From assembly GCA_026225945.1 (NCBI GenBank), contig JAMJFZ010000705.1:556001-620000 (forward strand): a DNA stretch of 64,000 nt, in the 5' to 3' direction. Position 1 is the stretch's first letter. Each line of letters begins with the position of its first letter. This DNA is from Cricetomys ansorgei (Eukaryota > Chordata > Mammalia > Rodentia > Nesomyidae). A program made the position numbers and the translations under genes. Of this stretch, positions 10,181 to 20,110 are shown in pieces. Under the pieces are notes generated by a model that did not search any database, was not told the DNA's origin, and worked only from the letters and a program-made list of their open reading frames with translations.

Positions 10181-10260
10181 CAGGTATTTATTGAGCACCT
10201 ACATTGTATGCCAGGTATTCAGAGCCCACAAATAGTCTTTGCTAAGTGAGTACTTTAGTG
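10181..10260. mobile_element. L2-like fragment
   Basis: ggtatttattgagcacctac and attgtatgccaggtattcag resemble the mammal-wide 'tattgagcacctactatg' motif of L2/MIR 3' ends. Orientation not assigned. Confidence 0.5.
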
Positions 10261-10485
10261 AGTTTTATAGCACACAGCAGATTTTCAAACAGAGGCTAAT
10301 TTTGTCACCTATACTTTTCCTCTCCCTTATTAGACAGAGACTTAATCCTCTTGCTTCCTTCCCAGAGAACAAGAGGGAACAGTAGAATTAATACCTTATT
10401 TAAAAGAGCTACCTGAATCTGCACTGTCTGTGCTGTTTTGCTAATGTTTCTCATTAGCTCCAAACACAGCACCAAAGCTAGCACA
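10261..10485. other. No recognised feature
   Basis: Short single-copy stretch with nothing recognised. Confidence 0.4.
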
Positions 10486-10489
10486 CGAT

Positions 10490-10640
10490 ATTTATTTATT
10501 TAATTTGTTGACAGTTTCAGGCGTGTCTGCGATGAGTAGTCATTGTATACATGTCACTTTCACCTCCGTTACTCTCTCATTCTCCTCCCTCCCATGCTGA
10601 ACCCCTTCTTCTTCTTCCCAACAAGTCCCCAAGACATTGG
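10490..10640 (-). mobile_element. Rodent L1 3'-UTR-like fragment
   Basis: ttgttgacagtttcaggc, gtatacatgtcactttcacc and ctctcattctcctccctccc resemble the start of the longer element at 33036-33702, which I read as an antisense L1 3' UTR. Confidence 0.4.
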
Positions 10641-10682
10641 TCTGATTTAAAATACATATTTTTTTAATTTAAAAATTAGGTC

Positions 10683-10750
10683 TAGGTTGGAGAGTTGGTT
10701 CCGCACTTAAGAGCACTGGTTCCTCTTGCAGAGGACCAGAGCATGGCTCC
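10683..10750 (+). mobile_element. B3/B2 SINE head fragment
   Basis: ggttggagagttggttccgca and cctcttgcagaggaccagag; the body is missing or replaced after about 10750. The 30 bases upstream match those upstream of the SINE at 7538. Confidence 0.75.
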
Positions 10751-10832
10751 CCCTCCTACTTTCACATCTTGGTGTTGGGGAAGGGGAGTCGGCAGCCAAC
10801 ATATTGTTCTTAATCATCAAAAGAAGCTCAGA

Positions 10833-10873
10833 TCTGGGAGTGTGGGTCAGTAATAAAGTGCCTGGCCCTGGTT
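10833..10873 (+). mobile_element. ID SINE fragment
   Basis: ctgggagtgtgggtcagtaa and agtgcctggccctgg match the ID 5' end; 40 bases only. Confidence 0.5.
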
Positions 10874-10989
10874 TGTTTTGTTTTGTAAACAGTGTACCCT
10901 CCAGAGCTCTCTTATCAAAGCACAATCTCTCCCTCTTTCTTTCACTTCTTTTTTGACAAGCCCTTGAAAGTTTTATCAAAGACAAATTA

Positions 10990-11734
10990 ACATTTTTTGC
11001 ATGGTTTACCTTTTACTGATCTGTTCTGGCATACTTCTAGTATCAGAATCACCTAGAAAAGGAAAAACAATCACTTTACAACCCACTCACCTGCAACTGG
11101 CACTCACATTTCCCTAGAATGGCCCCACATTCTGTTGTGGGGCAACAGATTCTCACGGATTCTATGCAAATTACTGCAGTAGCTGTGCTGTCACTTTTCC
11201 AAAGTTGCTAAATTATAACTGAGAATGTTATCCATCACATGATCACGGAAGATGATCATATAATAAATCAGACCTGGTTTATCACCAGAATTGATAATAC
11301 CATGCCTAGGGAAACAACTAGGTCTAGGGACACATCCATGACCTTACTATAGTCAATGCTCAGCCTGTCCTGATTACTCCAAGACCAGAAAAGGGAGGAT
11401 GTTTGCAGTCAATGTTTAAAATGAGTTAAAACCTTTCCACACTTGAGTGTGAAGTGCCCCCCCTTCTTTTTAGTGGCCCTCATTTCTTTAGCAGCCAGAA
11501 CTTTCCTTGGCCCCATCCTTACACAAGTTTCTTTTCTGGTCAAACCAGGTTTGCCAAGCCTATGATTTTCATTCACAGCCCTTACCATAAATTCAGTATG
11601 TTCATAGTTCAATTCCAAACAAGGCAATTTACAGAAAAAAGTCAAGTTGCCAAAACTGTGAAAATTTGTTCTACTAAGAAAATACAGATAAAACAATAAT
11701 CTGGTGTTTCTCGTAAAATTAATGAAAATGATAA
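10990..11734. other. No recognised feature
   Basis: Single-copy sequence. Frames near 11409-11807 lie on both strands and show no domain. Confidence 0.5.
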
Positions 11735-12010
11735 TATCTAGTATTGGTGAAGATTCATGGAAACAGGCACTTTTGTAAACTGCTGATAGAAATATGAGCT
11801 TCTGCAACCTTTTAGAAAGATAATCTGTTAATATTCATTAAAGCTTAAAATACATACCTTAAAATGTATCCCTTATATACTAAGAAAATTCTCCCAGAGC
11901 ACTTTAAGAGTGCATGTGCCAATATGTTTGTGATAACAGAAAACTGAAGGTAAATAATAATATGCTACAAGTTGAGGAATATGATCAACTCAGCTTGCAT
12001 CACCAAATAA
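11735..12010 (+). mobile_element. L1M (mammal-wide L1) 3' fragment
   Basis: Colinear with the end of ORF2 of old L1s: tattggtgaagattcatgg, cacttttgtaaactgctgat, then ccttttagaaagataatctg and ccaatatgtttgtgataac. Confidence 0.65.
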
Positions 12011-12185
12011 ATGCCCAAACAACACGTTATCTTTAACCTTACAATTTGTTTCAAATTTTGCCAGTGACAATACTGCCATAATAAATATCCTTTCTATTGA
12101 TGATTTTATTTCTATAGCATGTATTTTTACATTGTGGTATCTTCACCTATAATGCAATACACAATTATTAGAGAGCCAGTTACAA
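12011..12185. other. No recognised feature
   Basis: AT-rich; could be more of the L1M but I cannot align it from memory. Confidence 0.3.
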
Positions 12186-12405
12186 GACTGCAGATGTGTG
12201 GCTCACTTAATAGACTGCTTGTCTAGCATGCAGGAACCCCTGGATTTGATGATCCCCAGCATTTCGTAAACTGGTGATGGTGGTGCACATCCCGGCACTC
12301 AGGACGTGAAGGCAGTAGGATCAGGAGTTCAAAGTCATCCTTGGCTTCATAGTGAGTTTGAAGCCAGCTTGGGACCCTGTCTCAAAAACAGAAACAATAA
12401 AAAGG
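12186..12405 (+). mobile_element. B4 SINE (ID head plus B1 body)
   Basis: ID half tgtggctcacttaatagactg and ttgatgatccccagca, B1 half atcccggcactcagg and agccagcttgggaccctgtc, A-rich tail. Confidence 0.8.
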
Positions 12406-12760
12406 TTGAAAACAAGGGTCAGTTGTTAAGAGTGATTGCTACACAATCACGAGGCCTGGAATTTGAATCCCAGCACCATATAACAAGCCAGGCATTGTGT
12501 GCATGCCTGTAATCCCAGCTCTGAGGCAGCCAGAGACAGGAACATTGGTGGAGCTTGCTGGATTCCAGCCTAGCTGACAAAATGTGAGCCCTAGGCTCAA
12601 GGAGAGACCCCAACTCAAAGAAATAAGCAGAGTGATAGACGGGAACATCAATACCCATTTCTGGTCTCCATGAGCATGGATGCATGTCTACAAACAAACA
12701 TGTATATACACGCTCAAATATATACACACACACACGTAAAATACATGAATGAAAGAATCT
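12406..12760 (+). mobile_element. B4A-type composite SINE
   Basis: tRNA-like head gtcagttgttaagagtgattg, inner B1-like part ccaggcattgtgtgcatgcc, gtgagccctaggctcaagga, then a CA-rich tail. Confidence 0.75.
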
Positions 12761-12777
12761 TTTTCAAAGTCAACTGC

Positions 12778-12993
12778 AGGGGCTATAGAGATGGCTCTAT
12801 GGTTAAGAGCAATTGCTACTCTTGCAAAGGATCCAGGTTTGGTTCCCAGAACCCATATAGTGGCTCACAACAGACTGTAAATCCAGTTCCAGAGCATCTG
12901 ATGTCTTCTTCTGACCTCCACAGGCACCGTGCATGCATATGGTACACATACATGGGCAGAACACTGATCCATATAAAATAAAAATGAATAAAT
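12778..12993 (+). mobile_element. B3 SINE
   Basis: ggggctatagagatggctct, tccagttccagagcatctga, cttctgacctccacaggcac, tail aaaataaaaatgaataaatc. Confidence 0.9.
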
Positions 12994-13112
12994 CTAGGCA
13001 TGGTGGCACATGCAGGCATATAAATGTGAGTTCTAGGCCAGCTAGGGCTACATAGTGATACAGTATCTATCCCAAATAATAAGTAAATGAATAATTAAAT
13101 AAATATAATTTT
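12994..13112 (+). mobile_element. B1 SINE, internally deleted
   Basis: taggcatggtggcacatgca jumps directly to gagttctaggccagctaggg; the centre is lost. Confidence 0.75.
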
Positions 13113-13119
13113 CTTAAAT

Positions 13120-14065
13120 GAAGGTTTTATTACAGAGAAATTCATGCCAAGCCATATTACAACGAATGTTCATAAATCAAAGGACAAAGAAAAAATCTTG
13201 AAGTGACTGAAAGAGAAAGAAAATGCATCACTTAGAGAACCCCAGTCTGAATAAAGGTATATTTCTCATCTGAAGCCATGTAAGACAGTATGAAGTAGCG
13301 GATTTTTCAAGTGCAGAAACAAATGAACTTTCAGAACATAGCAGAAGAACACACAATGAACGTAGAACTGTGCCTGAATGTAGGAAACTGCGCATTCAAA
13401 CGATAAGGGCAAAGAGCAGGCTGCAAGAGCTTCCATGGCCGAACTAGAAGGATCTGAGCAAGAAAGTGAAGAGGTGCTAAACAATAACCCAAAGTATAAA
13501 ATATATATCCATGAGTCCATGCTGATATAAATGAATGATTGTTATACTGAATAGATAAATGGACAGACAGGCCAATACATTCATATTCATACTCATGAGG
13601 GAGGAGAGACAAATGTTCCATTCTAATAATACCTATAGATGTTCTTCCCTCAAAGAAGTGAAACATATCTCTATTCCTTCACTTTGGCTGTACATACTGA
13701 CTTTCAAAAATCTGGTATGGAAAAGGGGGAACGAGTAATTTTGTTATGACGACAATAAAATCTGACAAACAGTACCTTGGCCAGCTTATAAAGGTCAACA
13801 CTGACAGTAGTGGGGCGTTTTGAAAGTAGGTACCCTTGACGTGACATGGTGAAAATTTGTCTACCTCTGTACTATTCCCCAAATCTGTAACTCAGTTTAA
13901 TCGTTATAAATGCATCAGACAAATTCCATTATTTTACAAAACAACTGACAAGTAGTTATGGAAAACATCAAGGTTTTAAAAATAAATGTGTGAGAAATGG
14001 TCACAATCCACAGGCGCCAAGGAAACAGGATGACTAAATGTAATATGATGTGGATAGTATCTCAG
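13120..14065 (+). mobile_element. L1M ORF2 end and 3' UTR
   Basis: tatatttctcatctgaagcc (end of ORF2) is followed about 500 bases later by 3' UTR motifs: ctgacaaacagtaccttggcc, aggtcaacactgacagta, tacccttgacgtgacatgg, gccaaggaaacaggatgac. Same order and strand as a mammal-wide L1M. Confidence 0.75.
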
Positions 14066-14103
14066 AACAGATAAAGAACAGCAGATAGGAACAAAGGGAA
14101 CCT

Positions 14104-14445
14104 AAGGGCTAAGGAGATGACTCTGTGGGTTAAATCGCTAGTTACACAAGCATGAGGACATGAGTTCAAATCACCACTGTAACAGGCTAGTCTGTACATG
14201 CCTGTAACCCTAGTGCTGTACGTGATGGAAACCGGGTTGCTGGGACCTGGTGGCCTCCGGCCTAGCTCTAGGTTCTCTGAGAGACCCATGTAAGGGAATA
14301 AGGTGGAGAGTGTACATGACATTTGACAACTACCTCTGACCTCTGCAGAAAGTCATCCTCTGCCTCCACTTCTGCTTCTGTGGCTTGCACGTACCACCTC
14401 CACTACCACCACCAAGCAACAGTAATTCATTTTATATTAAAGTTC
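14104..14445 (+). mobile_element. B4A-type composite SINE
   Basis: ctaaggagatgactctgtggg, gaggacatgagttcaaatcac, ggcctagctctaggttctct, tctgacctctgcagaaagtc; ends in ccacc repeats. Confidence 0.75.
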
Positions 14446-14461
14446 AAAAATACCATAAGTA

Positions 14462-14585
14462 GGCTAGATGTGCTGATGAATGCCTAGAATCCCAGCACTT
14501 GGGAGGCAGATGCAGAAGAATCTCAAGTTTGAGGCCAGTCTGGTTTACATAGTGAGTCCCCGTATCACAAAAAAATCCTAAAAAT
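14462..14585 (+). mobile_element. B1 SINE
   Basis: ggctagatgtgctgatgaatg, cccagcacttgggaggcagat, gaggccagtctggtttacat. Confidence 0.85.
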
Positions 14586-14689
14586 CCATAGTAGAATAAG
14601 GAACTACAAAGAGGGAAACAGAAGAAACAAACAGGAAATGGATACTAGAATGATACAGACTCTAGGGTTAACCTACTGACAACTACTAT

Positions 14690-14815
14690 TGGGAGCTTGT
14701 GTTCTCCAAAAATGTACGTTAAAGTCTTAAATCTCAGAACCTTTGAAAGTGACCCTTTGTGGAAACATAGTCTTTACAGACATAGTCAAGTTACAATGAA
14801 ACCATTAGGGGGACT
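14690..14815 (+). mobile_element. MaLR/MLT-like LTR fragment
   Basis: gtgttctccaaaaatgtacg, taaagtcttaaatctcagaa and gtctttacagacatagtcaag follow the order of mammal-wide MaLR LTRs. Interrupted by the B3 that starts at 14816. Confidence 0.55.
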
Positions 14816-15045
14816 GGAGAAATGGCTCTGCAGTTAAGAGCACTTTTGCTGCTTTCGCAGAGGATTCAGGTTCAGTTCTCAGCACCCAGGCAGCTCACTG
14901 CTAGAATTGCCTATACCTCCAGCAGGGGATCTCACACCTGAGGCCTCTGTGGCCACCTGCATTCGCAGGCACACCCCCCCCCCCCCGCACAGCCACACAC
15001 ATGCGCATAAGTAAAAATAAAGCAGTCTTTAAAAAGGAAAATGTC
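14816..15045 (+). mobile_element. B3 SINE with C run
   Basis: ggggactggagaaatggctct, cagaggattcaggttcagtt, CA-rich tail containing a C run near 14973-14987. Confidence 0.85.
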
Positions 15046-15221
15046 CATTATTAAAATCACGTATTTTTAACACACACATAAAGACTGTGAAAGTCCACGT
15101 ATATTGGTCTCTCAGTCTTACAAGTGGACAGTAGGAGGATGCAAAAGGGGAAACATCATGATCATGAAGGCAATTATGATTATTGTTACTTTACAAACTC
15201 CTGTTGCACACTAGTCAAATG

Positions 15222-15337
15222 TTTTTTGAGACAAGGACTTCCTGTGTAAAGCAGACTGCTTGGAGTTTGCAGCTATCCTCCAGCCTCTGCCTCCTGAGTG
15301 CGGGAATTGCAGGCATGTGCCACCATGTCAGGCAGAT
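15222..15337 (-). mobile_element. B1 SINE
   Basis: Antisense ttttttgagacaaggacttcc, cctctgcctcctgagtgcgg, gcatgtgccaccatgtcagg. Confidence 0.8.
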
Positions 15338-15546
15338 TTTAGTAACGTTATGAATCTCCAGTGGATTTTTTCAGGACAAATAAGTTTAATATAATGCCAA
15401 GAAGAAACACAGAAGTAAGAGAATGCGTCTCTCAAGCTGCTGCTTTGCTGAACTTTCGATAAAATACTTTCTGTCCTTATAAAGGTATTTTAAATTGTTG
15501 GTGAGGAATTAAAAGTAGCTAAAAAAAAAAAAAAAATCACTGGGAT

Positions 15547-15717
15547 CCGGGCGGTGGTGGCACACAACTTTAATTCCAGCACTCAGGAGGCAGAGGCAGG
15601 TAGATCTCTGTGAGTTAGAGGCCAGCCTGGTCTACAGAATGAGTTCCAGGACAGCCAGAGTTACAATGGAGAAACCCTGTCTTGAGAAACCAAAAAAATA
15701 ATAAAATAAAATAAAAA
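15547..15717 (+). mobile_element. B1 SINE, young-looking
   Basis: ccgggcggtggtggcacacaa, ggcagaggcaggtagatctc, ggacagccagagttacaatg, accctgtcttgagaaacc and an AATA-rich tail. Little divergence. Confidence 0.93.
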
Positions 15718-16734
15718 TTGGTGGGGTTGTAGAACTTCTTGGAGACACTTAGGGAATTAGGCCCTGGGCTATTTGCATATTTCCCAGTTTCTGTGGTTGT
15801 CTCTTTTTTTTATGTTGAAAAGATTACTGTGGGAGATCTTTTACATATGCTCAGTCTTTTTCATGTCTCATTCTATATACAAGGAAGGGAAGAGACTATT
15901 AACTTGATCATCTTGTATCTTTGTATTGCTTTGCTTGTTACAGTGAGAATATACTGGATTTTTAATTGGAAAAAAATTAAGGGAAAAACCTACCTTTTCT
16001 CACAAACGTACGCATACTCTTCTCTCTAGTAAATAGTATCATCACTTATACCAAGAGAGAGACCTGTAACGCCAGGTCACTCCTTCTGTAATCTTCCACA
16101 CTTCTTAATTAGTCACCAAATCCAGACTCTAGTTATAAATATCCCTACCCTCCTCTAATTAATCATAAGTCCTAACCTAAATCTCTTTTAAAATCCCTTC
16201 CCTTCTTCACCACCCTTGCCAGTGAAGCTTTTTTCAGTTTAGAATTTTGTCATCTCTGACTATTTCAATAGCCTTTAGTGTAATCTCCTCTGTTATGCCT
16301 CTGCCTAATCTCTTCCAATAATGCACTCAGCATTAGCTTTCTAAAGTGTTAGTGTATATTAGGGTATAGCAATGAATTAATTATTATTTTAATAGTTACA
16401 CTTTAATGTTAATATAAATAAAACATAAGTTCATGACTCCAAAAATAAGACATCAAACCATGAAGGCAAAATACAGTAAGTGAAGTTTGGAAAGCATCAC
16501 TTTACAGTGTAGGATATGAACTGTATGAATCTTTACAATGTAGGCCCAGCTTGCCTTTCCACTGTGACCTTCAGCAATGTGCTCTTTAGTTAGAAAAAGC
16601 CTTTACACGGTTCCCAAACATCCTGTAGCCTTTCCTCCTTCTCTACCCTTTGTCCCCATGTTGTTCTCTCCAATTTCTGCCTACTGAACATCTCCTTATG
16701 CTTTGCCATTTAGCTGAAAGCAGAGCCTGTTGAC
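15718..16734. other. No recognised feature
   Basis: About 1 kb of AT-rich sequence. A 96-codon frame at 15739-16029 is hydrophobic with no recognisable domain or splice context; I do not call it a gene. An L2-like flavour around 16200-16700 is too weak to annotate. Confidence 0.5.
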
Positions 16735-17060
16735 ACAGATCTGTCATCCTAGTAACCCAGGAAGCAGAGGCAAGAGGATCATAAGATAAAGTTGTACCCA
16801 GTGAACTTAGTGACATCCTGTCTTAAAACTGTTTTTAAGGCTAAGGATATAGCTTGGTAGGAAGGTTGTCCTCTAACCTCCACAAGTGCACCAGGAAGCA
16901 GAGACAGGAGGATCATAAGTTAAAGTCCTACCTGGTGAACTTAGTGACATCCTGTCTTTAAACTGTTTTTTAAAGGCTAAGTATATAGCTTGGTGGTAGG
17001 GTGTTTGCCACACATGCATGAGACCCCAGTTTTAATCCCCAGTACTGCTCTCTCCTCCCA
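16735..17060 (+). mobile_element. B1-ID composite with internal 134-bp tandem duplication
   Basis: B1-like block ccaggaagcagaggcaagagg through the ID start agcttggta at 16757-16860 is repeated at 16891-16994 with scattered changes; between them lies ttgtcctctaacctccacaag, a piece of a tRNA-derived SINE. The final ID runs to gtactgctctc. Confidence 0.75.
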
Positions 17061-17237
17061 AAAAAATTAGCTCAACTATTTCTTCCTTCATACACTCCAG
17101 CTCACATACTGTTTCCCATAGCACTTGTGTTCTAAAATCAAAATTATAAACTCTTCCTGGACAGACTTTGTCTTACGTAACCTAAAACCTTACTTACCCT
17201 AAAATCTTGCAACATACCCGGTGTAAGCTCTTACCAG
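17061..17237. other. No recognised feature
   Basis: Short single-copy stretch. Confidence 0.4.
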
Positions 17238-17425
17238 CATGCAGTGCACAATGACATTTCGGTCCATGATGGATCAGGCATGATAGGTATGTTGTACATC
17301 CCATCTACATAGTAGATTCTTCAGTGCAGGTTTGTGGAAGTATACAATGTTAACATAATGATGAAACCACCTCATGGAGGCGTTTCTCAGACTGCATTCC
17401 TATTATTAGTTGTCACGTGACCATA
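17238..17425. mobile_element. MER2-like Tigger DNA transposon, internally deleted
   Basis: cagtgcacaatgacatttcgg, tccatgatggatcaggcatg and, at the other end, cataatgatgaaaccacct, ggaggcgtttctcagactgc, agttgtcacgtgaccat match the two ends of the mammal-wide Tigger/MER2 consensus with the middle missing. Confidence 0.7.
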
Positions 17426-17654
17426 CTCCTAAAATGTAAGCTGGATGAAAAGATCAAAGTCTGGAATCCAGAGCCAAAGAGAGGATGTTCCTAAACGCAA
17501 TCTGTGCTGCATGTTACTATATGGTCCTTTCTTACAGGTATTACCTTGGTCACCTAGGAAAGAGTATAGAAACCTGCATGAAGGTTTCAAGTATAGGAAC
17601 AGAGTAGATTATAAAGGTCTGGTTTATTTCATTTAGCATGATGTCTTTTTTATT

Positions 17655-17740
17655 TCATTTTGAGATAGGGTCTCATGCAGCGTAGATTGGTCATGAACTC
17701 CTCGTGTAGCTGAGAGTGACCCTGAACACCCGATGCTAGG
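17655..17740 (-). mobile_element. B1 SINE 5' half
   Basis: Antisense ttttgagatagggtctcatg and gactcctcgtgtagctgaga-like order; truncated. Confidence 0.65.
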
Positions 17741-17825
17741 AAGTAGACAGCTTTACCGTCACTGTAGAACTCAGCTGTTCTAAATATCAACCACAAGTGT
17801 GCCAAACAAAATCTACCTTAAAGCT

Positions 17826-18015
17826 CAGGGGCCAGTAGGATGGCTCAATGAACAAAGGTGATTGGTGTTCAAGCCCAGAAACCTCAGCTTCATCCCCAGA
17901 ACCCACATAAAGCTGGAAAGTAGACACCAACTCTATACAGCTGTCCTCCAACCTCCACAAGTACACCTGGCATGTGCACTCCCTACAACAACAACAAATG
18001 AAAAAAAATTAAAGA
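17826..18015 (+). mobile_element. tRNA-derived SINE (B3/B4-related)
   Basis: ggggccagtaggatggctcaa, cccagaacccacataaagct, gctgtcctccaacctccaca, tail of CAA/AAAT. Confidence 0.8.
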
Positions 18016-18024
18016 AAAGTTCAG

Positions 18025-18235
18025 TGTCTAAGAACGGTTAAGTGTTTGCCTAAGATGCACAAAGCCCTGAGTTCAATCACCAGCTCCACATAAACAGGGC
18101 ATGGTGGTACACACCTGTAGTCCCAGCTCTTGGAAGTAGAGACAAGGAAGATCAGAAGCTCAAGGTTATCCTTGGCTACACTGTTGAGTTGGCAGTCAGC
18201 CTAATATACATGAGACCTTGTCTCAAAAAAACAAA
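18025..18235 (+). mobile_element. B4 SINE (ID head plus B1 body)
   Basis: Head ttaagtgtttgcctaagatgc, then acagggcatggtggtacacac, cagctcttggaagtagagac, cttgtctcaaaaaa. Confidence 0.8.
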
Positions 18236-18299
18236 AAAAGCAAAGTTTAGTGGGAATTAATTGCAAGTAATTATGAAGTTTCTTTTGGAGATTACGAAA

Positions 18300-18430
18300 A
18301 TGTTTGGAAAGTGATGGTGACAATACCTGTGCATATACTAAAATACATTAAATTACATATGTGAAGTATGTGAACTGTATGGTATGTAGATTGTATCTCA
18401 ACAAAGCTGTGACAAAAAAAGGAAAATCAA
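18300..18430 (+). mobile_element. L1M 3' end
   Basis: gtgatggtgacaatacctgtg, atactaaaatacattaaatt and ggtatgtagattgtatctcaa plus caaagctgt are the terminal motif of mammal-wide L1MB-type elements. Confidence 0.7.
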
Positions 18431-18552
18431 GAAAGTAAAAAGATAATTGACAGGATGAAAGAAAACATTCACAAATTGCCTATCTGATAATCATCTACTT
18501 TCCAGAATACATATAAAGAACACCTAAAATCACCAACAAAAATATTTTTAAA

Positions 18553-18712
18553 AATTTAGTTATGTCTATGTCTGTAAATATGTGGAGGCTGGAGGCATCA
18601 GACCCACTGGAGCTGGAGTCACGGGCAGTTGTGAGCTGCTTAATGTGAGTGCTGGAAACCAAACTCAGGTCCTCTGCAAGTGCTCTTAAATCCACAGTCA
18701 TCTCTCTGGCTT
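18553..18712 (-). mobile_element. B3 SINE
   Basis: Antisense: actggagctggagtcacgg, gagtgctggaaaccaaactc, ggtcctctgcaagtgctctta, cagtcatctctctggct. Confidence 0.85.
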
Positions 18713-18734
18713 ATAAAAAGACTTTAAAAAAAAA

Positions 18735-18882
18735 GCAATCTAGTGAGTGGTGGTGATACATTCCTTTAGTCCCAGCACTCAGGAGGCAGAGGCAGGTGGA
18801 CTGAATTCGAGGCCAGCTTGGTCTAGAATGTGAGTTCCAGGACAGCCAGGGCTACTCAGGGAAACCCTGTTTCAGGGGAAAT
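18735..18882 (+). mobile_element. B1 SINE
   Basis: tagtcccagcactcaggaggc, ggccagcttggtctagaat, ccaggacagccagggctact. Its A-rich tail appears to have seeded the following microsatellite. Confidence 0.9.
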
Positions 18883-18883
18883 G

Positions 18884-18934
18884 AAAGAAAGAAAGGAAGA
18901 AAGGAAGAAAGGAAGAAAGGAAGAAAGGAAGGAA

Positions 18935-19003
<69 letters not shown>

Positions 19004-19006
19004 GAA

Positions 19007-19065
<59 letters not shown>

Positions 19066-19175
19066 GAAAAGAAAGAAAGAAAGAAAGAAAGGAAGGAAGG
19101 AAGGAAGGAAGGAAAGAAGGAAGGAAGGAAGAAAGGAAGGGAGGGAGAAAGAAAGGGAGAAAAGAAAAAGAAAAC
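18884..19175. repeat. (GAAA)n/(GAAG)n purine microsatellite
   Basis: About 290 bases of GAAA and GGAA units on the plus strand. It produces long Lys/Glu/Arg frames on one strand and Ser/Phe/Leu frames on the other; neither is a gene. Confidence 0.97.
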
Positions 19176-19185
19176 AACAAAAAGC

Positions 19186-19330
19186 AAATGAGATAGCTCA
19201 GCAGATAAAAGCACTCAGCACCAACCTAAGTTCTGTCCCTGAAACCCACATGGTGGAAACCGAAAAACAACTCCTGTAAATTGTCTCCTGACTTCTACAC
19301 ATGCCCCTCTCCACACCAAATAAATAAACG
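19186..19330 (+). mobile_element. tRNA-derived SINE (B3/B4-related)
   Basis: gagatagctcagcagataaaa, tgaaacccacatggtggaaac, ttgtctcctgacttctacac, AAAT tail. Confidence 0.75.
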
Positions 19331-19387
19331 AAAATTTTTAATAGAAAATAAAATAAAAAGCAATCACTTAATAACAAAAGGAGGGGG

Positions 19388-19535
19388 AGTAGAGCCAGGC
19401 CCTACTGGCTCAATCCTGGAATCTTAGCTACTTGGGAGACTGAGACAAGAAGACCACAAGTTCCAGGCCTGTCGGGATTTCTAGAGCAAATCTAAGACCA
19501 GACTGAGTAATGGAGTAGGACCTTGTCCTAAAATA
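19388..19535 (+). mobile_element. B1-related SINE, old
   Basis: agccaggccctactggctcaa, tagctacttgggagactgaga, ccttgtcctaaaataaaa. Confidence 0.65.
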
Positions 19536-19545
19536 AAAAACTAAA

Positions 19546-19625
19546 AATATCTGAGAATGTGGGTCAGTGATAGAGTGCTTACTTAGCATGCATAAGTCCC
19601 TAGATCCAATCCCAGTAACACACAA
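19546..19625 (+). mobile_element. ID SINE
   Basis: gaatgtgggtcagtgatagag, tgcttacttagcatgcataag, atccaatcccagtaaca. Confidence 0.8.
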
Positions 19626-19637
19626 AATACTAGCATA

Positions 19638-19850
19638 TAGGATCTGAAAGATGGCTTAACACAAATAAATGCTCTTGCCATTAAGGCTGAAGATCTGAGT
19701 TGGGTCCCTGGGACTTACATGGTGGAAGGAGAGAAATGATTCTCACAAGCTGTGGGACAAATTGTCTTCCGATTTCCACATGTATGATCCTACGTGTGCA
19801 CACATGCACACACAAGTGTACTTATGTGTGCATCAGCATGAAGAAAACAG
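19638..19850 (+). mobile_element. tRNA-derived SINE (B4/B3-related)
   Basis: gaaagatggcttaacacaa, gacttacatggtggaaggag, aattgtcttccgatttccac, then TG/CA-rich tail. Confidence 0.7.
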
Positions 19851-19892
19851 ACGTCATCTTCAGGTATCATTTCTCAGAAACCATTCACCTTA

Positions 19893-20110
19893 ATTTTTGA
19901 GACAGAGCCTCTCACTGGAACCTGAGGCTTGGTGAGTAGATTGGGTGCCTAGCCAGTGAAACTCAAGGATCCTTCTGTCCCTTCCTCGCCAGCACTCGTA
20001 TTACAAGCCTGTGTCCCATGCCCAACTTTTTTTTTTTTTTTACATGGGTCCTGGGGATGGAACTCAGGTCCTCATGAGTGTGGCAAGCACCTCGTTTTTC
20101 TTTATTGCTG
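19893..20110 (-). mobile_element. B4A-type composite SINE
   Basis: Antisense gagacagagcctctcactgg, ggatccttctgtcccttcct, cctggggatggaactcagg, gagtgtggcaagcacctcg. Confidence 0.7.

Noticed and set aside
15739..16029. 96-residue plus-strand frame starting Met-Glu-Thr-Leu
   Set aside because: Hydrophobic and unrecognised, with no promoter, no splice context and no neighbour; similar lengths occur by chance in AT-rich DNA of this size.
18830..19279. 149-residue plus-strand frame rich in Lys/Glu/Arg and matching minus-strand Ser/Phe/Leu frames
   Set aside because: Translation of a GAAA/GAAG microsatellite plus B1 sequence; no protein domain and no gene structure.
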